Made by a program: the position numbers and the translations under genes | Notes under the pieces: model-generated | The model's database searches: none | What the model was told of the DNA's origin: nothing | The model's input: only the letters and a program-made list of their open reading frames with translations | Part shown: positions 35,925 through 45,434 of the stretch, piece after piece | Layout: each line of letters opens with the position of its first letter | Position numbering within the stretch: position 1 is the stretch's first letter | Assembly: GCA_004154925.1 (NCBI GenBank) | Contig: QJNS01000393.1 | Coordinates: 1-47,569 of the forward strand | Length of the DNA: 47,569 nucleotides | Reading direction: 5' to 3' | Origin: Monosporascus cannonballus | Lineage: Eukaryota; Ascomycota; Sordariomycetes; Xylariales

Positions 35925-37751
35925 CAGGCTCATGACCGCGTGACTCCCCGAGGTTTTGAAATCCCCTTCCGTTTACCGTAGAGCAGTAAATAGGCCCTAG
36001 TTGTAGCCGACGATGAGATGTTGACGGACTCAAAGGAGTTGGCGGGCCAAGCCAGGCGCTCATGAGAACGGGCATACGCGTAATGGTCGGGCTGCAACTA
36101 TTATTGGGGAGCGGTATGCAAACCTCCGCTCGTCGTTCCTTGGGGCTTGGTGCGAGTTTTTAGGTCCCGAAGCTATGCTCAACTGGGCCATACTATCGTG
36201 AAAAACTACCAGGATTCTCGGATAAACTGCTGGAGGAAGGGTGGATCTCAACGCAAGCGACTTTGGAAAAGTGGCTGTGTTCGCCCGGAGTTGTACCTGT
36301 AGATCGATCATTGAGGTCTTCATTCGTTCTTCATATGCTACAGAGGTGTGGGGGTACAGCTGCACGTTCGACAGATACGAGAGCACTGATCGGTTATGTT
36401 GCGCGCCATTGCACTGCAGCAACCATGCAAGAAGAGCTGGGGGGTTATTACATGACGTCAATGATGCTCCCAAGGTAGCATTATAGATGATATATGGAGG
36501 ATTTCCTCAACAGGAAAGACATGAAGAAAAATGCTACCCCGGCGCCTACATCTCACTGTTATCGGTGAGCCAGTGATTTTTATGTAAATTTTCTCCGCGC
36601 TCGGGTGGAATGTGCCGTACCCGACAGCTGGGAAAAGCGCTATCCCGCTTATCCCGCTCTTTGGACCTTAGCGAACGGAGCAAGTACCTACAGTACAATG
36701 CATTACAGAAATCGTCAATCTAACTCCCCAACCGGGAATCAACACAGCACCCAAATGTCCTATGGTCACTATATATCCTCGGTTCCATCTTCAATGGTAG
36801 AAGACTCTTCGTGTAACATCGACACATCTCACTATCGGGTCGATGCTTTGCATGTCCGCATTAGATCTCGTTGCAATCCAACTGATCCGTGTAGGCGCAC
36901 CTGGCTAGGCCTCCTGGGGATGGTGACCTCCACTATCAAACCCCCGTGCGGTAAATCTATCAACCGTGCGGAGTGTGGAGAGGGGCTGAAAGAACGGATG
37001 TTAAGAGGAAAAAGGAAGAGGCACCGAAGCATCTCAGCCAAGGGCCAATAGTTCAACATTTAGGAATCTCCCCAGGGGTCAGACCTGCGACTCACGAGCG
37101 CTAGAGACTTTAAACCAATGCTGACACCCCAAGGAAAGTTTGTGCTTCGTGGTGGCAGACGCCACTTCAAAGGTGGAGGGCCTTTTTCCAATAATGGCAG
37201 CTACCACCACGCCAGGTCTCGGCCTAATTCAGGTGACAGCAGCTCTCTAGAGCTATCATTCGTTCAGCGGGTTACGAGGTGTCCACCATTAACCGCCGAA
37301 CTACGCGGCGGAACGGTCGACGGAAGTTCGTTTCGATGCTGCAAGTCACACCTACAGTTACTAGCAATCATGCCTCCTCATCTCTATGGCTGTACGAAGC
37401 AGCCCAGGTACGGTTCGTTCAGCCACGTTATGTCGGTTAGATGGTTCTAAAGCACACTTTCATATTCAAGGGAGGACGCACCAATCGACTTGCAGAGGTG
37501 TTTTCCATGGTCACATCTACTCTCTAAAATGCACCGTTCGGGTGACGGAATGCGATCTCATTCCAGGCACAAGCCCGTTGTTTATCAGCCCTAGTCTCAC
37601 TTTTTGATTGTGCTCGCTAACGCTATGAGCGGTGCTAATGAATGGGGAAGCTATTGGAGACGGTTACGGACGGAATAATTCTGCTACAATTCAGACTAGG
37701 CCGATCACCCGGGGATGGTTGTCCAAATCCGAGCCTCGTAAGCCGACGAAG

Positions 37752-37758
37752 TATAAAG
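37752..37758 (+). promoter_or_regulatory. TATA box of the lipase gene
   Basis: TATAAAG lies 183 nt upstream of the lipase ATG at 37941. It is a plausible core promoter, leaving a leader of roughly 150 nt. Confidence 0.4.
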
Positions 37759-37940
37759 CTTTCTTGTTCCCTTGATACGGCAAGGGCTCTCTCAGTCATT
37801 ATGCCGTCTCTGTGAGGTGTACCCCGTGACTTGGCTCTCGTGGTACCTAATAGCTTGCTATATCAAGCTATTCGCTCCTTGGTTGTCGTGCTTCTCGCGT
37901 CAAGGTCTCCTGCGTCTGTGTCTTCGGACCGCCTCTCAAG

Positions 37941-39169
37941 ATGAAGCCATTCAGTTGGGTTTTCATCTCATCCCTTGCTGCCGTAGCCGTCGCAGGCCCC
38001 ATCCCTGAGGCGCTTCCGTATAATGTGAACAATCGAGGTACGCATGCTCGGGGTGCCTCGAATGATCTAAAATGCTAACTACTGGAGAAGCCATTACTGT
38101 CACGGACTCTGAGGTCAAGGTCTTTGATTTCTATGCCCAATATGCTGCGGCTAGCTACTGCAATAGCGAAGTGCCTATTCGTTCGACCGTCGCTTGCTCC
38201 AACAATGCGTGTCCAGAGGTGACGAAGGCGGGCGCTAAGGTGCTGGCAACCTTCGGGTAAGTTGCCGTCCTCACCCCAGATCGAGTCTTCCACGTAGCAT
38301 TAGCTAATACAGACACACACACACACAGAGGCATCATCACGGATATCCAAGGCTTCATATCGGTAGACGATAAAAATAAGTTAATCGTAGCCTCTTTCAA
38401 AGGGTCAACTTCTATCCGTAACTGGATTGCTGAGTAAGTCACTACCAGTCCTTTTGTCTGGACGAGTTGAGTTGACTCATACTGGAACAGCTTAGTCTTC
38501 TTGCAAGTCCCTTGTGATTTGGTTAAGAATTGTGCGCTCCATGCTGGATTCGCCACAGCGTGGGGGGAAATCGATGATAAGGTGCTGGCTGGCATCAAGG
38601 CCGCCAAGGCTGCGAACCCTTCCTATAAGATCATCTTCACTGGCCATTCCCTAGGCGGCGCCGTGGCCACCATCGGTGCCGGCTACATCCGCAACAAGGG
38701 CTACAACATCGATATCTACTCGTACGGTAGCCCGAGGGCCGGCAACAAAGCCTTCGTGAAGCACGTTACCGAGCAGGCCGGGCTCGAGTACCGCATCACG
38801 CACCTTTCCGACCCGGTACCGCGTCTGCCGCCTATCCTGCTGAACTACCGACACACGAGCCCCGAGTACTGGTTCCACACCAGCAAGAGCAACACCACCG
38901 AGTACACCGCCGCTGACGCCAAGGTGTGTGAGGGGCACGCCTCTGTCCGCTGCAACGCGGGCACTTTCGGGCTGGACATCGACGCGCATCTTCATTACTT
39001 CCAGGACATCTCGGCATGCAGCAAAGGAGGCATCGAATGGCGGAGAGACGTCACCCCCGAGATGGGCACGACGGAACCGGAACAACTCACCGACGAGGAA
39101 CTGGAGGCTAAGCTTGATGAGCTCGTTGCGGAGGATATCGAGTACTCGGCGACGTTGGAGGAGGATTAA
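37941..39169 (+). CDS. secreted class 3 lipase / feruloyl-esterase-like
   Basis: This fungal lipase-3 (Thermomyces/Rhizomucor type) alpha/beta hydrolase would cleave triacylglycerol or related esters outside the cell. Four exons (37941-38037, 38091-38256, 38329-38433, 38491-39169; introns 53, 72 and 57 nt) give 348 residues. The signal peptide is MKPFSWVFISSLAAVAVAG, followed by a short propeptide. Motifs are VASFKGSTSIRNW (oxyanion strand), IIFTGHSLGG with the nucleophile Ser at about 176, HLSDPVPRLP with Asp at about 230, and DAHLHYF with His at about 289. Cys residues in the mature chain fit the usual disulfides. The C-terminus has an unusual acidic tail of about 35 residues (TDEELEAKLDELVAED and onward) that typical lipases lack. 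Intron 2 ends in an AC microsatellite directly at the acceptor. Lipase and feruloyl esterase cannot be separated from sequence alone. Confidence 0.95.
38313..38328 (+). repeat. AC microsatellite forming the lipase intron 2 acceptor
   Basis: Seven AC units and a final AG form the 3' end of intron 2, replacing the usual pyrimidine tract. The branch-like GCTAATAC lies about 20 nt before the AG. Repeat-length changes would alter branch-to-acceptor spacing. Confidence 0.8.
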
Positions 39170-39902
39170 GGATGGTTGCACGAGCGTTAGGCGTCACTTT
39201 TGGGTAATGCCTTTACGGAATTCGAAGCTTGGTGCTGGCATTCGTGGTTCTACGCTCCTGTAGGGGCTGACCTGGGTGGATTCCATATTGGCATGAAGCA
39301 TATGAACGCCATGAAAGAGCTTGGCTGCGAAGTGGCGTCTTGTTCATGACCGCTATTTAGGAAGGCCATAGGATACCCATGTGAACTATACAATACCATT
39401 ACCGAAAAGACCGTTTACTTATACAGGACGCCAGAGTGCTCAAGTAATGCCTTACACTCATTTGGTGCGTTGGGCTCGGCAAACAGATCCAACCCGACAT
39501 TGCGGAGCTTTGAGGCGTAAGGATTACCTCTTTAACTGCTCTGGTGTCACCAAATGACTATATCCAAAAGGCTTCCGGATTTCTGCGATACAAATTTTAC
39601 GACGGCTGAAGTCTTCTTCGGGTCACACAATTAGAGCACGGCATACCACAAGGGTGACGGAGAGCGGGCTTCGACCGAGCGGCCCCACACCGAGGGATGG
39701 CGTAATATGACACTCTCGATACTTTATCTCCCCTCTGCCGACGCAACCAAAGTCCACTTATAAAGTATGACAATGCAGAAGAAGATTCTTATCTTATATA
39801 ACATTTCGGTTTCTCTCCCATCTTTTAGAGAGAACTCTAGGCCTGCCGCATTTGCCCACCGGGCCCATTCCACATCACACCACCACTAGCACAGACGGAG
39901 CC
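39170..39902. other. intergenic region
   Basis: This is the 733-bp spacer between the lipase stop and the monooxygenase start, both on the plus strand. A TATA box for the monooxygenase is listed separately. No gene is seen. Confidence 0.6.
39759..39765 (+). promoter_or_regulatory. TATA box of the flavin monooxygenase gene
   Basis: TATAAAG lies 138 nt upstream of the ATG at 39903 and is followed by a CT-rich stretch (about 39811-39830), a common layout in fungal promoters. Confidence 0.45.
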
Positions 39903-41696
39903 ATGGGCACCTCCCCCTCCCCACCCGCGGCCGAGGCCGCGCGGCTCAGCGCCGGCAATCCTCGTGCGTTTGACATCCGGAAGATCGCCATCATCGGCGC
40001 GGGGCCCAGCGGCCTCGCGGCCGCCAAGCACCTGCTGGCCGTCGGCGCGTTCGCGCAGGTCGACGTCTTCGAGCAGCAGGCCGAGGTCGGCGGGGTCTGG
40101 AACTACAGCGCGCGGCCGTCGGGGGCGCCCCTGCCGATACCGCAGACCGGCGATGCGCGGTGCTGCCCGCCGGATCCCCCGGTCGCCGCGGAGCCGTCCT
40201 CCGGCTCGGCGCCGCCGCTGTTCCCGAGCCCCATGTACGACGACCTGCACACCAACATCCCGCACACGCTGATGCGGTTCTCGGACCTCGCCTTCCCCGA
40301 GGGCTGCGAGATCTTCCCGCCCCGCCGGACCGTGCAGGAGTACCTCGTCCGCTACGCGCGCGACGTGCGCCACCTAATCAGATTCTCGACGCAGGTCACG
40401 GACGTCTCGCCGCATGCATCCTCCTCCTGCTCGTCCGCGGACGGCAGCGGTAGCGGCATCAGTCCGGACCAGGACTGGGACCAGGAGGAGCGCTGGGACG
40501 TGCGGACCACGGACCTGCTCACGGGCGCGACGTCGAAGGCGACGTACGACGCCGTGGTCGTGGCGTCGGGCCACTACGCGACACCGTACGTGCCGGACGT
40601 GCCGGGGCTTCGGGCCTTCGCGGCCGCGGCGCCCCCCGGCGCCGTCGCCCACTCCAAGACGTATCGCAGGCCGGAGCCGTACGCCGGCAAGAAGGTCCTG
40701 GTCATCGGCAACTCGGCGTCCGGGCTCGATATCGCGGCGCAGATCGCGCGCGCGGGGGCGCGGCATCCCGTGCTCGTCTCGGCGCGCTCGCCCGCGGCCC
40801 CCGAGACCCTGGCGCACCTGGGCCCCGGCTGCGACGAGGTACCTGAGGTCGCGCGGTTCTTCGCCGACGGGCGCGGGGTGCGGTTTCGGAAGAGACAGGG
40901 GGACGGTGATGGCAAGGGGAGGGACAAGGACCCGGGCGCGAATGGACTCGAGGAGAAACCGGAAGAAGATGCCGAGGAAGGGGAAGAGGGCAGGGTCGAG
41001 ACGGACATCGACTGCGTGCTCTTCTGCACGGGGTACCTGTACATGTTCCCTTTCCTGCGGTCCCTGATGATGGGGGACGGGGAGGGGGGCTCGCGCCCAC
41101 GACGGCAGCAGGGGGAGCAGCCGCTGGTGACGGACGGGCGGCGGGTGCACGGCCTCGCGCGACACTTGCTGCACGCGGCGCACCCGACGCTCGCGTTCCC
41201 GGGGCTGCCGATCAAGGTGATACCGTTCCCGCTGGCGGAGGCGCAGATGACGGTGGTCGCGCGGCTTTGGTCGAACCGGCTGCCGCGGCCCCCGCGCGCG
41301 GAGCTCGAGCGCTGGGGGCGCGAGGACGAGGAGCGGTGGTTGTCGGGGGAAGGAGCCCGGGGGAACGAGAGGAGCAAGAACAGGCAGAAGGGCTTCCACG
41401 TGTTTCCCAAGGGCGGCGACGGGCGCTACATCAACGAGATGCACGACTGGGCTATGCGGGCGGTGGGGCCCGGGCGGGGTCGCGGCGAGGGGCCCGGAAA
41501 GGAGCCGCCGTACTGGGGCGAGGTGGAGTGGTGGCAGAGGGGCGTCTACGCCGAGGCCAAGATGCGGTTCGAGGAGACGGGCAAGAATGCCACGTCGCTA
41601 GAGGAGCTCGGTTTCCGCTTCGAGCCGAGCGCGAACGTCAGACCGGATGCGGGCGGTTTGAAGGGGGATTCTGCGGACCTGGACATTGCAGGCTGA
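39903..41696 (+). CDS. flavin-containing monooxygenase (FMO-like)
   Basis: This intronless gene codes for 597 residues. It belongs to the FAD- and NADPH-dependent monooxygenases (FMO1 type), which oxygenate soft nucleophiles such as N or S, or in related groups catalyse Baeyer-Villiger reactions. The FAD motif IIGAGPSGLAAAKHL starts at about residue 30, followed by FEQQAEVGGVWNY. A second dinucleotide fold, KVLVIGNSASGLDIAAQ, is preceded by VVVASGHYATPYVPDVPGL. DCVLFCTGYLYMFPFL matches the conserved region before the C-terminal part. The start is set at the ATG in GAGCCATGG context, the first ATG in frame. Between the second fold and DCVLFCTGY lies a charged low-complexity insert of about 35 residues (Gly/Asp/Glu/Lys). 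The gene is strikingly GC-rich compared with RAD7 next door, so long antisense frames are open by chance. The substrate cannot be told. Confidence 0.93.
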   Translation: MGTSPSPPAAEAARLSAGNPRAFDIRKIAIIGAGPSGLAAAKHLLAVGAFAQVDVFEQQAEVGGVWNYSARPSGAPLPIPQTGDARCCPPDPPVAAEPSSGSAPPLFPSPMYDDLHTNIPHTLMRFSDLAFPEGCEIFPPRRTVQEYLVRYARDVRHLIRFSTQVTDVSPHASSSCSSADGSGSGISPDQDWDQEERWDVRTTDLLTGATSKATYDAVVVASGHYATPYVPDVPGLRAFAAAAPPGAVAHSKTYRRPEPYAGKKVLVIGNSASGLDIAAQIARAGARHPVLVSARSPAAPETLAHLGPGCDEVPEVARFFADGRGVRFRKRQGDGDGKGRDKDPGANGLEEKPEEDAEEGEEGRVETDIDCVLFCTGYLYMFPFLRSLMMGDGEGGSRPRRQQGEQPLVTDGRRVHGLARHLLHAAHPTLAFPGLPIKVIPFPLAEAQMTVVARLWSNRLPRPPRAELERWGREDEERWLSGEGARGNERSKNRQKGFHVFPKGGDGRYINEMHDWAMRAVGPGRGRGEGPGKEPPYWGEVEWWQRGVYAEAKMRFEETGKNATSLEELGFRFEPSANVRPDAGGLKGDSADLDIAG

Positions 41697-42049
41697 GCAC
41701 GCTTACCGATAGGGATGGTGTAGTGGTACAGCCTTAGCTGTACGGTAGCTGGCTGCATTAGGTCGCGTTGGTTACTGCTCGTAAGCCGGATAGAATATAG
41801 ACGCTCTTCAAAATCGACCCAAATAATGCCTTAAAGATGCGAACACACTGTGGCAATTCAACATGATTACAGCTGTCACATATCTATTGAAAACGTCTGG
41901 TCCAAAAATTTTAGTGGCTCTATGAAAAGGCCGTGGTAAGGTAGTATGAAGACCAAATCTTATGGGAATGGTCCTTCTAAAGCGCAGATATACGACCTAC
42001 ATGAGGCGTAGAGTGACTCCAGACATCAGCAAAGAATGAGAGAGCCCCT
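41697..42049. other. intergenic region between convergent genes
   Basis: These 353 bp hold the 3' flanks of the monooxygenase (plus) and RAD7 (minus). A tRNA-like D-arm string near 41717 is not supported by a T-arm. Nothing else is seen. Confidence 0.6.
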
Positions 42050-44052
42050 TCAGTCTTGGTCTTCGGGCCCCTCGATCACCATGCCAAACGCGTTGGGAAC
42101 GCCGACGAGGATCCTGCCCTTGGGGACTACCACCCCCTTCACCTTCATGCAACCGAAGACGTTGAGCTCCCTTAGTTTGGGACAAGTACGGAAAATGCAG
42201 CCCACGATGAAATCAGTGACCTGCTCGCAGAAGCTAATCTCCAGTTTCACTAGTTCCGGGTACTCCTTGTCGAGAGAGAAGACTTCCTCAAAGGCTTCAC
42301 TCGAGATATGACGGCAAGAGTGAACGTTCAAGTGTCTCAGTTTTTGGCCCGAGTGGCTCATGAGGGCTTTGAATCCATCGGAGCAGAGGCCGACAAGATG
42401 AGGATTCTCTCTGGGTTTGGCCGAATCCACATGGCGGCATTTCTCCAGATCGATAAACGCAAGCGGTTTATTCTTCCAATTCTTAAAGAGTCTGGTGAAT
42501 CCTGAATCCGTCATTACTTCACTGTTTTGGATGCGAAGCTTCGTTAGCGATGTACAGTTCTCGTGAATTGCGTCGAGCAGCCGGTCATCAGCGTCGTCCA
42601 CGTTTCTGATCGACAAAGTGCGTAGGTGTTCTCCAATCTCCTTGATGACACGAACATAGGGTTCAGTGGATGTAGACTTTACTAGATGTAGACCCAAATG
42701 TTCAAGACCTTTCAGATTGCCGATGTGCTTTACACCTTCGTCGGAGACTTGCTGGTTGTGATAGATCTTGAGACGATTTAGCGAAGGACAATATTCTTTC
42801 AAAGAAGCGACGATGTCATCATCAAAGTGCTGATCTGTATAATAGACTTGGAGGGCTCTGAGGTGCTTTCCCTTCGCTGCAAGGAAGTCCTTCCAGCGAG
42901 CCTGGGTTACGAGATTGGCACCATGCAGAGACAGACTCTCCAGGGCAATATGTCTTCCAAGGAGATACTCCATGACCTCGTTCTTGAACTGGATTGCGTT
43001 GCGCACCTTCAGCTTCTTGAGCTTCGAAGCTGTCGCAAAGATTCGGATGTAATCGTCCGTAGCCAGGCGTGCACCATCATAGATCATGACTTCTTCGACA
43101 TCAGGCCGAAGGAAGAGGTCGAGACATTGAGGATTCATCAGTCTTTGCTTGGATAGCAGTCGAGCAATACGATCTATCAAAGCAGGTGGGAGGTCACCAA
43201 GATCATCAGCGAGGTCGATGTTCTTGGCTAGGACCTCGATGCATAGAGTCAACAAGCTCTTGGCACCAGGTTGATAAACACCATCCAGGATCTTGCTCTG
43301 GACCTTTCTGCGACCGCCACCGGGTACGGCTCCCGTTTTCTTCTTAGCTTTCTTGGGTGTTTGATCGTCTTTTTTGAGGTCCTTAGCACACTTGGGGCAG
43401 ACCAGGCCGCCGTTAGGACCGGTCTGGGAATAAGGCGTGACAGTGAATCGCTTTTCACATATCTCGCAGTTTTCCGTCTGGCCTGGGGGAGGGGCAGCTC
43501 TTTCATTGAAGAGGACAAGCGCCGCATCATCGGAGTCCGAGGCGTGTCCGCTTAGCTTTCTCTTCTTGTAAGCCTTGGTCTTCTTGATCTTCTCAATTGC
43601 AGCTTGTTGCTTCTTCCGTTTCTGAGCTTGCGCCCGGCTCGCCGCGGCACTGGTAGAAGGACCAGCTTCCGCCTCCTCATCTACATCTTCAGTCCCATTG
43701 GTAGACGTGACAGTCGTCGCAGCCGTGCCATTTGCACCAGCGGCGGCGGCATTGCGTCGAGCATCTGCGTCCGCTCGAATACGAGCAGCAGAAATGTTCC
43801 GAGACTATAAAGATTTTGTTAATCTTCCACATAATAGCAAACAGAGCATATGAACGTACCTCCAAGAAATCCGTGAGAGCCGATCGACTTGTGAAGAGGT
43901 CAGTGTCTATTTGAACCCAAAACGATAGGGTAAGCAACCAGGACAAACTTACGGGCCTCTAATCGATCGAGCCGGCTGCCCCCGGTGATTCTGGTTGTTG
44001 TTGCTCCTCGAGCGACTGTTAGCTCCGAAATATCCGAACCATAATTTACCAT
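42050..44052 (-). CDS. RAD7: nucleotide excision repair protein Rad7
   Basis: Rad7 is the leucine-rich-repeat partner of Rad16 in the yeast NEF4 complex, which recognises UV damage in non-transcribed chromatin and also has ubiquitin-ligase function. The main exon 3 (43804-42050) codes for SRNISAARIRADADARR, a Lys-rich stretch, and a zinc site CEIC...CPKC. It continues with about 400 residues of cysteine-containing LRRs (LHLVKS, LSIRNVDD, LRIQNSEVMTD, LNVHSCRHISSEAF, LEISFCEQVTDF), ending at 42050. Exon 2 ends at 43860 and codes for RSALTDFLE. The 5' end is ambiguous. One model starts at ATG 44052 with exon 1 to 43953 and exon 2 from 43906 (633 residues, no conserved N-terminus). The other uses the acceptor before 43887 and gives the conserved IRGPRSALTDFLE, but finds no ATG in frame. 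The gene stands head-to-head with RAD16. Confidence 0.92.
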
Positions 44053-45434
44053 CCTAGGAATATGTGACTAACATGATGCCAAATTATCGGAGAATAAGCT
44101 ATGTCAAATTTCCCCGTCTGACCTAGGTATTATGGCAGTATCTAGATCCCGCAAATGGAGGGGAGCGGATGATGGTGATACACAAGCTGGATGAGTGAGA
44201 CGCTGTAAAGAGTGGGGGGAGAAAGGGAAACGGATGAAAGAAGGCAGGCTAGAGGGACTGGAGCCTCCCACAGAGTTCAAGAACCCCACCTTGGTTGTTG
44301 ACAACCTCCTTACTTGGAGGTAAGTGCGAAGTAGGTGTCCCAGTTGTAGTACAAAGATGGACGTATGCATCTGCGGAGGATGCAAAGCGCATGAGTGTGT
44401 AAACAATTAAGCTGCAGGGGCGTAAAACATCAACATTGAAAAGGCGAAGTATCGGGGGGGTAAGGGAGCCTGGAGAAGTCGCGGTTTGCCACTAGCGCGT
44501 AAAGTGGTTTCCCCCTTATCAATTTAATTGACTTCCCCATATCCACTTAGTATCGCGCTAACAGGGGTAATTGCCAATTCAGGCCTAGAATAGCCACTTT
44601 ATCTTGCCTTATCATCACGTTACCTGGCGTCGAGATCGAAACGCGGACCCTGGGTATTCGCATTATTAGCCCCTGCACGGTACCTGAACTCCCCTACTCC
44701 TACGTAAGTTACTGGGTTACCCAAGACATTTTGGCGGCGACACTGACTTTGGTCGCTTCTTTCTTTCCATCCGTGCCTTTACGGCAGAGAGCAAAAAAAG
44801 AAAAAAGAAAAGAAAAATGAGCTTCGATTCATCACCTCCCTTTCATCTTATCAGACCTCTTCCTCCACTCCTGTTGTATCTGCTTTTTCACGCAATCCTG
44901 AAGGGTGAATATCTGCATGTGGGAGTAGAGTAAATTATTCGGATCTGCAGTCGGCACGCCACTTCCTCGCAGCGCCGCCCACTCGGTTGACTAGTGAATT
45001 CAATCGTGAACCGGTTGCCCGGGTCAATTGATGTGCAGACTCCTTCCCTAACTTTTCACCTACAACCTACTACCTGGCTCCCTCTTTGCAGCCTAAAGTT
45101 CATCCACCCTTTTCTTCTAAAACTAAATGTATCCCAAATTTGGCAGGCCTTGAGAGTGGTCAATAATCGTGTCAAGGTATACTCACCTTGGCTTAGCACA
45201 CTACCTTTGGCCATCTCTCTGCCCACCTGCCTCGTAACCTTCACTTTATCCCATCTTCTCTCCCAACCTACTCACTTCCATCTTAAGTCCACCCCACTTC
45301 TTTCGCTACATCTATACAGAATATTACATCCACTCCACCTGCCGTGGGTGTCTACCACTATTCTTTCATCCTAACTTCATCTTCCGCCTCTTTTCTTCAT
45401 CTCGCGCCTGCTGTTGCGGCTAGTGCAATCCAAT
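44053..45434. other. shared RAD7-RAD16 divergent promoter region
   Basis: This 1.38-kb intergenic region lies between divergent starts. It contains an A-rich run near 44794-44818 and a long pyrimidine-rich stretch (about 45050-45410) just before the RAD16 ATG, typical of a fungal 5' leader. A pyrimidine-rich stretch on the minus strand (about 44180-44260) could serve RAD7. A frame on the minus strand at 44104-44406 has no motif. No damage-response element could be assigned. Confidence 0.5.

Larger units (their letters stand above)
35226..37940. other. intergenic region with a foldback element
   Basis: This 2.7-kb region separates the divergently transcribed beta-glucosidase (minus) and lipase (plus). 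It contains the foldback element at 35835-35924 and the lipase TATA box at 37752-37758. Short frames (for example 36605-37051, plus) show no motif. Confidence 0.55.

Noticed and set aside
40374..41444. 356-codon minus-strand frame opposite the flavin monooxygenase
   Set aside because: The monooxygenase frame carries clear motifs. The antisense frame is Arg/Pro/His-rich and open only because of high GC content.
41712..41770. tRNA-like string (GGTGTAGTGGTA) near a possible anticodon arm
   Set aside because: No matching acceptor stem and no GTTCRA T-loop at the right distance; probably chance.
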